The notes under the pieces are model-generated. The model was given only the letters and a program-made list of their open reading frames with translations, was not told where the DNA came from and did no database searches. Both the position numbers and the translations under genes were made by a program. From Lineus longissimus (lineage: Eukaryota; Nemertea; Pilidiophora; Heteronemertea; Lineidae): a DNA stretch of 64,000 nucleotides. The stretch covers positions 7,719,501 through 7,783,500 of the forward strand of contig NC_088325.1 in the NCBI RefSeq assembly GCF_910592395.1, read 5' to 3'. Within the stretch, counting starts at the first letter, position 1. Every line of letters begins with the position of its first letter. Positions 11,693 to 22,166 of this stretch are shown piece by piece.

Positions 11693-12500
11693 TTAGGCAA
11701 TTTTCCTCGATCCGACGTATAACTCAAGAAATGGACTTTTCTTCGAGTACCTGAGTTTAGCGTTAGCCCGTTCGTGGGCCGGAAGATCCTTTTTGATCCC
11801 GAGAAGGCGTTTCTTTTCCCCGCCCAGCTGTCGCTGAAGATCTTGTACGATGCTGTAACCTTGGTGCTTTTTTAGGCGTTTGGCTGCATTAAATATCATG
11901 TCCTTATGAGCCAGGTTCACGAAGACGTATGATAATCGCTCTGCGGTTCTCATCCCCACTGGGTAGGCGATGCGCTGCCTGGAATCCCATCATGCCAACT
12001 ACTGATTTGTCTATTTGCAAAATGTCAATAAAAAATTGTCGTACAAACTTTTCAGTTTCAATGGCACTCTCGTTCAGAGTGCCCACGATTCCGAGGATCC
12101 TGATGTTCCATTTTCTGGCCCAGAGATCCTGGGCTATCAATTCAGCTTCGAGCTTTGAGTAGGTCTCCTTCATAATCCTCTGTTCGTGCTCCACGGAGCC
12201 CACCCTCTTCGCCAGGCCCGCGATATCCGACTTAACGCATTTAAATGATAAGTCCAGCTTTTTGAAACAACGTCCAATATCCCCAAAGTCTTTCACAACG
12301 AAATCGGAGCCGGAGGAGTCATTCACAAACATATGATCTCTGATGTCCGCCTGGCCATCTTTGGAAGATGGCAGTCGATCCGCCCCCTTTGCCGCTTCCA
12401 TTGTTTCTGAATCCTCATCCATTCTTGACTTTTTGTTCGGTGTTGGAGGAGGTGTGTTGTTTGAAGTATTCCTATTCCTATTGCGACCAGAGTGGGTCAT
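11693..12500 (-). pseudogene. Tx1/L1-like ORF1 (RNA-binding protein), frameshifted
   Basis: Starts MTHSGRNRNRNTSN at 12500 with a basic, proline-rich N-terminus. Next is a heptad-like segment (GRCFKKLDLSFKCVKSDIAG to KLEAELIAQDLW) compatible with a trimerising coiled coil. An RRM-like part follows with WNIRILGIVG, VVGMMGFQAAHRLP and RAIIIRLRE. A frameshift near 11930 moves the C-terminal domain (LSYVFVNLAHKDMIFNAAKR to KRLLGIKKDLPAHER and LELYVGSRKIA) into another frame. The order coiled coil, RRM, C-terminal domain matches L1-type ORF1. About 600 bases separate its end from ORF2. Confidence 0.75.
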
Positions 12501-12560
12501 GCTTTTGACTGATTGAGAGTTGTTTTCTGGTTCAAATGATGTGGTACTTGATGATTTTTA

Positions 12561-13384
12561 CCGGAGCACAGATGACACGTCTGTCTCACTCGGCAGCCAT
12601 ACCGGAAGTCGTGACTGTCAATGTTGCTGTGTGAATATCGGTAATCAGTTGGTAGGCTACTGGACCTAGCCTGAGCTGAGTGGAGCTTTCACGGATTTAT
12701 AGTCCTACATGTATACTACCCCAAGTGTAGCTGATCATTAATTTAGTGCACTCCACGAGTCGGCAGAGCTGATGCCATGTTACCTTTAGTCAAGGTTGAG
12801 GCAATATGCAATGGGTAAGATTTGCAAAATTTTACTGGGGATTTCTGACTACTTGTAGTCTTAAGGGTCATTATGACTAATCTGGCCCCATTAGGCTACT
12901 CCGAACTTGGTTCTCTTCTGATATTTTCTCTTTAGAGCTTGTAGGCCTAATTCTGCAGCTATCCTAACCATTGCATGCTTCCCCTCTAACTCCGCTCTTC
13001 AAATAAAACCGCAGTCCTGAAGCGGCCAGCCTGTCTCAGTGCTTGGCTTGTAGGCTTTATGCATGTACATATGTAGATGACGGGCTAGAGAAAGATGAGT
13101 TTCATCACTGGTGAAGAACAGCTAGATTCATGCCTGGACCATGGAATCCGTTGGTGAAAGGTAAGACTAAAACAATTGGGGGGGGGGGTTCTAAGAACCG
13201 CTCTTACAGACAACCAGTAACAATCAATATTGCGTTGAACGTTCCTATGAGTTGACAAATCACAATCGGTGCTAGTATCAAACTGGTGGTTCTGAAGGTA
13301 CACTTACCTAGTAACATTAATCAAGGACCATTAGAGCCAAGTTGGTCATGATTTGGCTCATTCACATCCAGGCAAGAGTTTGCA
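12561..13384. other. No gene seen
   Basis: Unassigned sequence upstream of the Tx1-like LINE. The first part may be its 5' UTR. A run of nine G lies near 13180. No exon with convincing splice sites, no RNA gene and no repeat shared with the rest of the window was found. Confidence 0.4.
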
Positions 13385-14290
13385 TTGTAGCTTGATTGAT
13401 ATAAGAGGGTGATGAAAGAAACTGCATCATAGCCAGTTTTCACAATCAAGTAAGAGACAGCATTGTAGCCTGATTGATATAAGAGAAGAAGGTGATGTAA
13501 GAGACGGCATCATAGCCAGATGTCACAATCACGTAAAAGACGGCATTGTAGCCTGAGTGATATAAGAGAAGAAGGTGATGTCACAATCAAGTATGGGACT
13601 GCATTGTATCCTGATTGATATAAGAGAAGAAGGTGATGTAAGAGATGGAATCATGCCTCATGTCACAATCAAGTAAGAGATGGCATTGTAGCCTGATTGA
13701 TATGAGAGAAGAGGGTGATGTAAGAGACGGAATCATGCCTGATGTCACAATCAAGTAGAGACTGCATTGTAGCCTGATTGATATGAGAGAAAAGGATGAT
13801 GTAAGAGATGGCATCATGCCTGATGTCACAATCAAGTTAGAGACCGAATTGTAGCCTGATTGATATAAGAGAAGAGGGTGATGTAAGAAACAACATCATG
13901 CCTAATGAATGTCACAATCAAGTAAGAGACGGCATTGTAGCCTGATTGATATAAGAGAAGAGGGTTATGTAAGAAACAGCATCATGCCTAATGTCACAAT
14001 CAAGTAAGAGACTGCATTGTAGCCTGATTGATATAAGAGAAGAGGGTTATGTAAGAAACAGCATCATGCCTAATGTCACAATCAAGTAAGAGGCTGCATT
14101 GTAGCCTCATTGAGATGAGAAAAGAGTGTGATGTAAGAGACGGCATCATGCCTGATGTCACAATCAGGTAAGAGGCTGCATTGTAGCCTGATTGATAATG
14201 GGAGAAGAAGGTGATGTAAGAGACGGCATCATGCCTGATGTCTCAATCAAGTAAGAGACTGCATTGTAGCCTCATTGATATGAGAGAAGA
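13385..14290. repeat. Minisatellite, ~82-bp unit, about 11 copies
   Basis: Imperfect head-to-tail repeats. Each unit contains GCATTGTAGCCTGATTGATA, then AAGAGAAGAGGGTGATGTAA and GCATCATGCCTGATGTCACA. Spacing of the GCATTGTAGCC motif is 82 bp where measured (14014 to 14096). Units differ by point changes and short indels, and the first ones are the most diverged. Several positions vary in step between adjacent copies, as expected from unequal exchange. No coding role is seen. Confidence 0.85.
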
Positions 14291-14299
14291 TGTCAAAGG

Positions 14300-14635
14300 A
14301 ACTAAACTAAACTAAAGGTAATGAAGGAGAGATTTGCACTGACCTACTTTTATTACCTTCTGCCCTACTTTAAGACTGTTCTAGCTAAGGTAGTCGTGTT
14401 TGGTATCGAACTAAAGGTAATGAACAGTAGGTTTGTGCTGACCCACTTTCATTACCTACTGTCGTATTTAAACATGATTAGGGCTTAAGGTGTCGTGTTT
14501 GATATGAAACGAAGAGTAGGTTTGCCCTGATCTACTTTTATGACGTACTAAACAATTAAACACCATTGGAGGAAGGCAGTCGCGTAAGTGGTATCAAATA
14601 GAGCAAAGGTAGTCGTGTTTGTTATTGAAGAGTGG
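14300..14635. repeat. Diverged tandem repeat, ~100-bp unit, three copies
   Basis: Three degenerate copies of a unit containing AACTAAAGGTAATGAA, then GTAGGTTTGxxCTGAxCxACTTT with ATTACCT, and GGTAGTCGTGTTTG. They start near 14305, 14408 and 14500. The array directly follows the 82-bp minisatellite, but its unit is unrelated. Confidence 0.6.
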
Positions 14636-15099
14636 ATGTGACTAAAGGACCTCTCAAGTACTTCATTTACTGCAGTTCAAATAAAACCTTCACAACTGTC
14701 ATCCACCCTAAAAACCATTTGTCTAAGCTTGATTTCATCCAGTCTGTCCACATCCCCCATCTAGCATTAACCTACATTCAGGCACATACATTTACTACTT
14801 GTTCCATTCTCTTGTCATTCATCTCATTCCTTGCTATTCAATTCCATCTGTGCAGCTATTCAGGCCGTCAGCCCTATAGTATTTTGATCAAAACCATGTG
14901 GTTTCCAGGAGACATAGAAAAGTGTCATGAAGCATACATTTGTATTTCCATGTAGAAACCTGACAGAAAGGTTGATTGTTCCCTTTTTGAAAGTTCAGCC
15001 TTTGAAAATAAAGTAAACAAATTTGCTAGCAGAATCCATTAAAAAATTGACATGTTTTAGATATAAAATGTCGGTAATTTTTGCCCAGTTCTCGAGTCA

Positions 15100-15265
15100 A
15101 TGCTGCTACACCAGATACCAGGAAATGGCATTTTAGAGGGTTAGGAATTAAAATTTTTGACTCGAAAAGGCTCCCCGGAGCCCCCCTCGCTGGGTGTGCC
15201 TATGGCACGCACGCCAGGCGTTGCCTGGCAACTGTAGGCAAGATTGCCTCCCACTTTGTAGCCCC
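15100..15265. repeat. Dispersed repeat fragment, copy A
   Basis: Contains ACCAGGAAATGGCATTTTAG followed by a short AAATTTTT segment and GGCTCCCCGGAGCCCCCCT. The same order (CCAGGAAATTACGTCTAAGC, AAATTTTTCCGGGGGAG, ACCCCTGGACCCCC) is seen at 23945-24012. The family is not identified. Confidence 0.45.
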
Positions 15266-15478
15266 CTACTTTATAACCCATTGCCCCCTACTTGAAAAAC
15301 TCAGATCTTCATTGATATACATGTCTGGGTTCACTGTTTCTAGTAAGCTAAGCCTGCTGTGGTTGCACCCAGAAGTGGTCAGGCGCTGTGATCATAAATT
15401 CACTTCAGTGAATTTACCAATTCTAGTTATACCTGATGTCAAACAATGATTTTGAATTTTGTTATCTTGTGTTTTCAG

Positions 15479-15545
15479 GCACAAAGATGTTGGAGCATGT
15501 TCTGAGTATATGTGAGAAAGATGGCAACTTCGACAGTGTTTTCTT
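15479..15545 (+). CDS. NAA50: NAA50 coding exon (acetyl-CoA binding region)
   Basis: A 67-bp internal exon with a perfect acceptor (GTGTTTTCAG before it) and donor (GTGAGT after it). It encodes GTKMLEHVLSICEKDGNFDS then VF and the first two bases of a leucine codon. This aligns with the segment of NAA50/San that follows the RRLGIG acetyl-CoA loop. NAA50 is the catalytic GNAT-fold N-alpha-acetyltransferase that associates with the NatA complex and is needed for sister-chromatid cohesion in animals. The first two bases, GC, complete a glycine codon begun in the preceding exon. The downstream exon at 45322 supplies the matching A of the leucine codon, so the phases agree. Upstream exons are not seen in the window. 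Confidence 0.9.
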
Positions 15546-15779
15546 GTGAGTATTGAATTTTTCTTGACTTCTTGGTTAATTCTTTTTACTGCAAGCTACA
15601 AGAAACCATGTGAGAGATTGATAGTGATTTTTGGTTATCATACAGTGTCTGACAAAATGGCCGCATTGAATAAAACCTGGCATAACTTACTCCAAAATTT
15701 TTTAATAGCAGAAGTCTGTAAAAATACTGCACTTATCTAAATAACCGTCAAGAGATCCAGCAATGGTTCATAATTTGTA

Positions 15780-17400
15780 CTATGTGCTATTCGCCTCCTA
15801 ACCAGAAAGTAAAGAGAGGCGAATGCCTTGGCCATTGCTGATGCTGATGCTGAAATCTTAGGGTTAGCTGTCTCCCTTATATCTTGCATAACAGGACCTT
15901 GCACGTCGAACTTTACAGTGTTGGTATGGGGAATCAGTTCCTTCGTGTTCAGTCACAGAGGACTGCCTCAGTCTCGTGCAGGCAGTGAAATTCCAAGTGG
16001 TTCTGTTATATGGCAGTTTATTATAACGTTAACATAAGTCACAGGGGCGATTTTTTTTGCCAGTTGGGAGTAAACATTTTTGCATGCTTTGGTTTTGGTT
16101 TTTTGAGGCCTTCTTAATCTTCCGGCCTTATACGGTGCCAGATGTGGATGCTGACAGCTCAGTATAAGACCCCGGGATATGAGAGTCTGGTTCTGGAACA
16201 ATTTCAGCATCAGAGCCAGTTCCATCATTTGTTTCAATGGCAGCTGCTGTTGTGGCTGGTGGCTGAGAGACAAGACCACCATTGATTTTTTAAGCCTTTT
16301 AGCAGTTCAATTGTCAATGTTTGACCGCGACGCATCAAATACTGCGTGGGGTTGTGAATCTGAAATTTTGATATGATATTCCGGACAGTCGGGCAAGTAA
16401 ATGGTGAAAAGTAAACTGGCAGTTGACCACGGAAATTTTTTGATAATTGACAAATTAGACAGACATTGATATTTCCACTCTTTTCAGCCAACTGGCAGAA
16501 AAATCTCAAAACACACCCCCTATTACCAAAGTAGCAAAATTCGAAATTAATTTTTTCATCAAATAATTTCTTTATATCTGTAGACTTGCCACAACAAATA
16601 TTTTTTCAATACCTCTCCAAATATGTACTTGAGAGTTAAAAACATGCACTCGTCTAATTGATAGGCCTGGACCCTCCAACCTATGAATATTCAATGGTGG
16701 TATTGTCTCCTGAGAGTTGGAGACTGGTTTAGGTCTGAAATTAATCATATTCACAGCATTGTAAGTATTGGGGCTTTATATCCAAGGGGACAATAACCTT
16801 TTGACTTAATCTTGTCTTCTCAATTCATTTGACCTTTTTATTTATTTTCTCATCTCTGCAAAAAAACAACAACAATAAATTGCCTCTGGCATAGTAGTGT
16901 ATAGCCTATAGCCCAAGGCCTAGAGTAGACGAAAATTACAAATGATTTTAGAAGGCCAGTAAAACAAAGGCCAATGAATGAACCAAAGAAAAAACCGAAG
17001 TAACTGCAGTGCCAAGTTTGAAACTCCCGTCTTCAGGCTTCACCACCATTAGCACGTGTTCAAGTGAAAGTAAAAGGGCCAGACTTATTTGACACTTTAC
17101 CGCTTAAAACTTATAAAAGTGCTTTGCAGAATTACAGGAGTCTAATAGAATTAGTTATACTAAGTTTAATTAGACCTAAACTTGCCTAAACATGTCCCTA
17201 ACTTGTGAGTAGACCTAGGCCTAGGCTTACAGATGGTAGCAGATGAGCATACGACAGCTGTCAGGCCAGAAAACTTCACGATTGACTGATCTTTTTTAGG
17301 AGTCTGATGGTTTTAGCCTAAAAATGTTATCAAAAGGTCATTATTTATCAGGTCTTAATTTGCAACAGTAAAATGTTTCATTCACTTTGAACATCAGTCC
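15780..17400. other. Intronic sequence, no recognised feature
   Basis: Short frames occur on the minus strand (15968-16282 and 16234-16509), including CQLAEKSGNINVCLICQLSK and LMRRGQTLTIELLKGLKNQ. They change frame near 16260 and match nothing I recognise. They may be a decayed transposase. AT-rich sequence otherwise. Confidence 0.3.
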
Positions 17401-17407
17401 AGTTTAC

Positions 17408-17621
17408 CGAGACCGGCGGTGGAACTTGTACGCTTCATCTTTGATGACAGCTACATACTGTAGTGCACCAACATTTTCATTGCTGTGGTAGCCAGCCATC
17501 CATGGAACTATTAATGGTTCTCCAGTTGGTGAAGTTGGTGGAGGTGATATTATAATGACAACTCTGGTTCCCCAACAAACAATCAGCGACCGACGCAATG
17601 CCTTTACTATAGAATGTGGTC
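17408..17621 (-). other. Exon-like open segment, minus strand, unrecognised
   Basis: A 214-bp open segment on the minus strand, preceded by CTCACTACCACAG and followed by GTAAAC, which could serve as acceptor and donor. It encodes GEPLIVPWMAGYHSNENVGA and LQYVAVIKDEAYKFHRRSR. I do not recognise the protein. If real, it would belong to a gene antisense to and nested in the NAA50 intron, or to a pseudogene or transposon. No partner exon was found. Confidence 0.3.
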
Positions 17622-17639
17622 CTGTGGTAGTGAGATTTC

Positions 17640-18581
17640 ATTTATCAATTATCTGTCAGATGACTAATGAACTCCAACCTCGAAACCAACGGAACTAATA
17701 TTGGATATTATGGAAAGCATCTGTGTGTGTTATGGATTCCTGGTTATCAGGTTGACAACGAATTGACTCTTTACGGGATCGTAGGCTACTAGTATGTCAT
17801 TGTTTTATGGTAGCACTTAGTGTGACCTTGTTTTCCTTACTGTAGGCCAAGATTATGTTACTTCAGACAGAATATTGTTAGAAAGAAAGATTTAATTATG
17901 GTGTTTGTGATGAATTTAGTGGTGGTCAGAAATTACACTTGTTTGGCTTAGTGATGGTCGCATGCTCCAGTGTGCTGGTCACATGTTCGAGTGTGCTGGT
18001 CATGGCTGACCAGTGCCGTCCAGCGGCGGTGGAACCCTGACTGTAGTACTCTGGATTTGAAGCGAGAGATAGTATATACTATCAAAGAAAGTCATTAACT
18101 TACCCCTATTCCCTATACTGGATTTTATAATTCAGGTTTCCGTAGCATCCTCCATAGCTGGCCTGGTCCCCCCCCCCCCCCCAGAAACCCCACAAAATCC
18201 ATCGAAATCGAACACACAATGGCGAGAAAACATACGTATTGGTCATTCTTTACGGATAATTACGTTTTGGGGATTCCCCATTGTGGTGGGTGATTCTAAT
18301 AACATATGGAATTAGCCTAAGTGCCCGTTTTCAGCTTTTTAAAAGGCTGCGGCGTACTCTGTAGGTGCCCTGCTATGGGTTAAGATTTTGTAGAGAAATT
18401 TTCTTGCAAGTTCCGAAAGGTATGGACTTTAATCTTCTATAAGTCTATTTGGAAGAGATATAACATTCTTTTTTTTGTCAAAGATTGTTGAAAATGCATG
18501 GCTATACAACCCTGAAAGTAGCTCATATGCCACAAACTCAAAGTACAGTGTGTTTTTTAAAATAGGAAACCGAGTTCAATT
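17640..18581. other. Intronic sequence, no gene seen
   Basis: Contains a run of about 14 C near 18169-18182 and a short imperfect duplication GCTGGTCACATGTTCGAGTG near 17970. No coding signal. Confidence 0.35.
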
Positions 18582-18740
18582 TGTTAATTTCTTGGACATG
18601 GCGAAATATTTTGGAAATTGGCAGCCACCATTTATTACCTAATAATGTCCTCTTTCTTATGACACCAAGAAATCCAATTTACTGTCACAGATGACTGAAC
18701 ACGAAGCAGTTCAATCAACCACGTCAGAACTGGTCTTGCA
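18582..18740 (+). repeat. Left arm of a ~160-bp inverted-repeat pair
   Basis: From TTAATTTCTTGGACATGGCG to ACTGGTCTTGCA. It matches the reverse complement of 22001-22161 over its whole length at close to 90% by eye. Shared landmarks include TATTTTGGAAATTGGCA, ATGTCCTCTTTCTTAT, TACTGTCACAGATGAC and ACGAAGCAGTTCAATCAA. Similarity stops sharply at both ends. Both arms keep a partly open frame with LLSQMTEHEAVQS, so they may be copies of one exon or element rather than transposon termini. Confidence 0.7.
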
Positions 18741-21700
18741 CAAGATAGATGTTTTGGTAATGAACCTTGTCTGCCCAGTGCAGGGCTTTTGTTGGGCCTC
18801 CAAATTATGCAATCCTCTGCATGTTTTTTCATTGCGAACACCTTAAATGTTGGAAAGGTTGTCCATTTTCTCAGATCAGCAAAACTGAGCCGCGTGTGTT
18901 TGTGGTAACAGAGTTGTTCAGAATTGGAACCCTTCTGCAAGTAGCAGATGCATTTGGTCTGCAGATGCAGATCCATCCCCGCCAAGTCGGAAATTTGGAA
19001 AAACACCCGAAAGTAATACCATATCCCGATTGGTGTGGCGACAGATGCATGTTCTATGCCAGGGTTAAGAGATGAGGAAAAGAGTAAGTTTCCCTTTTTG
19101 TCTCAGTACGAACTGCAGACATCGTTTTAACTATAAGTTTTCCAAACTCCCAAACCCAAAACTGATAAAAAACCATAAGAGAAACTCACTCACTCCCTCA
19201 CACACACAAATGAAATAAACGGCGCTTATTTCTTAGCCAAAAGAAAACACATTCAATTACAGCCAAGTCCACAAGTATGTATCGCATTGTACCGTATTCT
19301 CATCGGTCCCTGGTTGGTCCGTAACGCTATTATTTAGAGTACGACTCGACGACAAACCGACAAATCACAGACTGAACCGCGGTCCGTGTCCTAATAATCA
19401 TTTGGTTCATAGTTCTGATTTTATCGGTTCGTGTATTGATTTTCTTTTGTCCGTGTATCGCCAGTTCGGTTCCTAATCAGTACTCTCGCCGGATTCTATC
19501 ATGTCGTGACAGCGATGACCGACATTGACCGTGGCCTGGTCCCGTCATCGCGCAACAGAATGACAGATGACGTGCGCGGGAAAACTACTGGTGAAAAAGA
19601 TGGGTGGCTGATTAAAAAAGGCCCTTTATCTCACAGTTTTTAAAACAATCTAATCCCTGCCGATATTTATCCAAAAAAGAGCATCTAAAATGATCGAAAA
19701 TAATTCTCGAGTTTAACCCGGTGTAGTCTCGGCCGCGCCGCTGCCCGTCCAAACAAAATGTGTGGACACAACACATGACACAAATCAATGCGTACGTACA
19801 TTTGTTTCTAGCAAAATTTGAGTGATCTCTTCTACTGCAACATATTTTCAATGATGCATTCCACGGAACACAAATGTACACTTCACTCCAAGACAAACTG
19901 CCCAAAAAATGTGCAGTGTATACGCACAGAGCAACCAAACTAGAGGCTGATTTATACGCCGAAGTACGCATCATAATGATAAGAAACAGGTGTTTATTTG
20001 CATATTGATAAGTTGGATCTCCAGTCTCTGTACGTGGAGAATGTTCTATACGCTGTCTTTGCCGTCTGTCCGTCGGGCTGTTGAACTCGTTTCCGGAGCC
20101 TATCTCCGTAACCATAGATACAAGGCATTTCATCTCTCGGTGGTTTGAAGGTTTTATGGTGCCACTGAGCCTTTTGAAGGTTCTGATGATTTTCAAACTG
20201 CGCTTGGACCCCAGGGGTCTTTTGGCAAGATATCATGAATTATGCTAGATAAAATCATGAATTTTTTACTGTGGACACTGTTCATGTTCGATACACGATG
20301 TTTGGATTTGACCTACTTTTCAAGGCCACGGGCCAAATAGTGTAATGTATGGGCTTTCTCCGAAACCTTCCACAAAAATCATATATATTTCCTCAAAATT
20401 TGCCGAATGTAAATAATTCGCTGATCCAGAGATTAAGATACTAATATTGAGCATAGTACTGATACGAGGATCCGTCTGTTTGGCTGCCATGATGACAGAT
20501 TCTACCACTCATATAAATAGTAGCACTCACATGAACTATTAGTTCTATTTGGTTTTATGTTTTTCTTGCATTTGCAATCATATTGTTTGTTGTCTCAAAG
20601 CAATAAATATAATATTGACGACAATGGTACTTTGCGTTAGTTCGTATTTGAGGAAGAATGCGCATCGATATGATGAGTGAGGCAGTCAGTGACGAGCTCA
20701 CTTAAAATTGCAGGCAGCTGCCGACTCAGAATTTAGGCTGAACACATTGGGTCGTTTTGAAGGTGAGAGAATTACTCTATTTTCGTCAGGTGATTAAAGT
20801 ACCGGTGAACAACATAATTAGCAGTCTGTCAGAATTTATGCGATATTCAACCCACATGATGATCCAAAAGTTCCAAGATCAGCAATGGCGGATTGCCATC
20901 AGTGAATTCAGGCTAGAAACTTTCATCACAATCGTGACAATTGTTCGTTCAAAACACCTATGAATGACTTAATATCGCCAAGACTCCACTCATAAGATAA
21001 ACCTCCACTGAAAATAATTGCTGAAACCGCTGTTAACATGTCATGAGTGCTGAAATTGACCATTTTAAAGATAGTTTTCCTATCCCCGATCACCCCTGTA
21101 GAAATGTACTGAACAGCACATGTAGATACACGCGCAGTGTAAATGTACACACGAATGCATATAAACCTGCTTACGCAAGTCGGGCTCAATCATATGGATG
21201 AATTTCCTTTATCATCAGCACCTTATCAGTGTCTGTTGGTCTTATATAACTTGGTAAGCAAAATTAAAATGTTTTCTCATTATGTTTTACAGGGATGATG
21301 GACAGTTTCATTTCAACGTTTTCGGTGACCACCACATCACAGTCGACCAAGGACCAAGAGAGAGAGGAGCTGAGCAACGCTTCTTCAACTCACTTTTTCA
21401 CAGTAATACTTAACGCAATAGATAAAATAAAGAAGGTATTATGTGGCAGTTGGTTTAGAAACAGAGGTTTTTCTTAATATATGCTGGTTGGTTGTCCCTG
21501 ATGAAAGGTTATGTAAGGTTAAGACTTTACTGGTTGGCCTTGGCTGGACCATGTTCACTGGACTAGTTTGTCACAACCTACACCTCTAAGGACTGGATGT
21601 AAAGGTCCAGACTGTTACTGGTTGCCCAAAGGTTGTGCCATGTATGTGTTTGGCTGGTTTGCCTCAACCTACGCTTCAAAGGAATCGATACAAAGGTCCA

Positions 21701-22000
21701 GACTGCATTTACTAGTTGTCCCAGGTTGTGACCATGCATCTAATGGACTGGTTTGTCTCATGCCGAACCTAAAGTTCCAGACTGCAGCTGCAGGTTGTCT
21801 ACTGGGTTTCGACCATGTATCTACTGGGTTGTGAGTCCAAGGAACTCCATCCGTAAAAAATAAATCCTAGCCTTGTCCATCATTCCCTGATCACATCTAA
21901 AAAATTTCCATCTGTCAGTTGCCTGGAGACGAATCTGTGCCACCTGATGGCTCTAGTTTTAGGAATGAAAATCGTCGAAGTTTGGCTACGGTGAATCTGG
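18741..22000. other. Sequence between the inverted-repeat arms
   Basis: Contains the exon-like copy at 21293-21431 and otherwise no recognised gene. A minus-strand frame of 194 codons (19612-20196) and frames near 18767-19075 and 18635-19006 are open but have no recognisable motif. A short stretch near 20300-20345 (TTTGACCTACTTTTCAAGGC) belongs to the dispersed repeat class seen at 5507-6957. Confidence 0.35.
21293..21431 (+). other. Terminal-exon-like repeat copy (sibling of 47445-47641)
   Basis: Preceded by AAATTAAAATG, TTCTCATTATG and a TTTTACAG acceptor, followed by GATGGACAGTTTCATTTCAA and CGTTTTCGGTGACC, and closed by AATAAA at 21426. The same order is found at 47405-47641. The upstream intron-like DNA (CCTTATCAGT, TGTTGG, AACTTGG) is shared too, as is the downstream TATGTGGCAGTTGGTT. 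Similarity therefore extends across intron, exon and poly(A) site, which argues for a genomic duplication or transposon and against retroposition. In this copy no convincing first exon was found. Confidence 0.45.
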
Positions 22001-22161
22001 TGCAAGACCTGTTCTGACATGATTGATTGAACTGCTTCGTGCTCGGTCATCTGTGACAGTAAATTTGATTTCTTGGTATCATAAATAAGAAAGAGGACAT
22101 CTTTGGTAATAAATGGTGGTGCCAATTTCCAAAATATTTAGCCATGTCCAAGAGATTAACA
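22001..22161 (-). repeat. Right arm of the ~160-bp inverted-repeat pair
   Basis: Reverse complement of the arm at 18582-18740. It encodes on the minus strand LLSQMTEHEAVQSIMSEQVL in a frame that stays open from 22125 to 21880. The right edge lies directly beside the start of another dispersed repeat (GGGAAGCTTATACGATAG at about 22191). Confidence 0.7.
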
Positions 22162-22166
22162 TATTA

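Larger units (their letters stand above)
1197..12560 (-). mobile_element. Tx1/L1-like LINE, interrupted by a nested LINE
   Basis: Minus-strand non-LTR retrotransposon. Its parts in order are ORF1 (12500-11693), ORF2 endonuclease (11089-10583), linker and RT start (10560-9758), and then, after a 7.4 kb interruption, the rest of the RT and part of the C-terminal region (2339-1197). The two halves join inside one RT motif. The right piece ends LISLHQK and the left piece resumes GFMKGRYNGE, the usual continuation of that motif in L1/Tx1 polymerases. A shared CTTTT at both edges looks like the target-site duplication of the insertion. The 5' UTR presumably covers the bases just above 12500. The 3' end is cut off against the fragment at 1-1196. 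Confidence 0.8.

Noticed and set aside
14632-15449. Plus-strand frames of 107 and 122 codons as upstream NAA50 exons
   Set aside because: Neither matches the N-terminal half of NAA50, and the second overlaps a dispersed repeat.
19612-20196. A 194-codon minus-strand frame
   Set aside because: No recognisable motif, many cysteines and mixed composition as in a chance frame, and no splice or repeat support.
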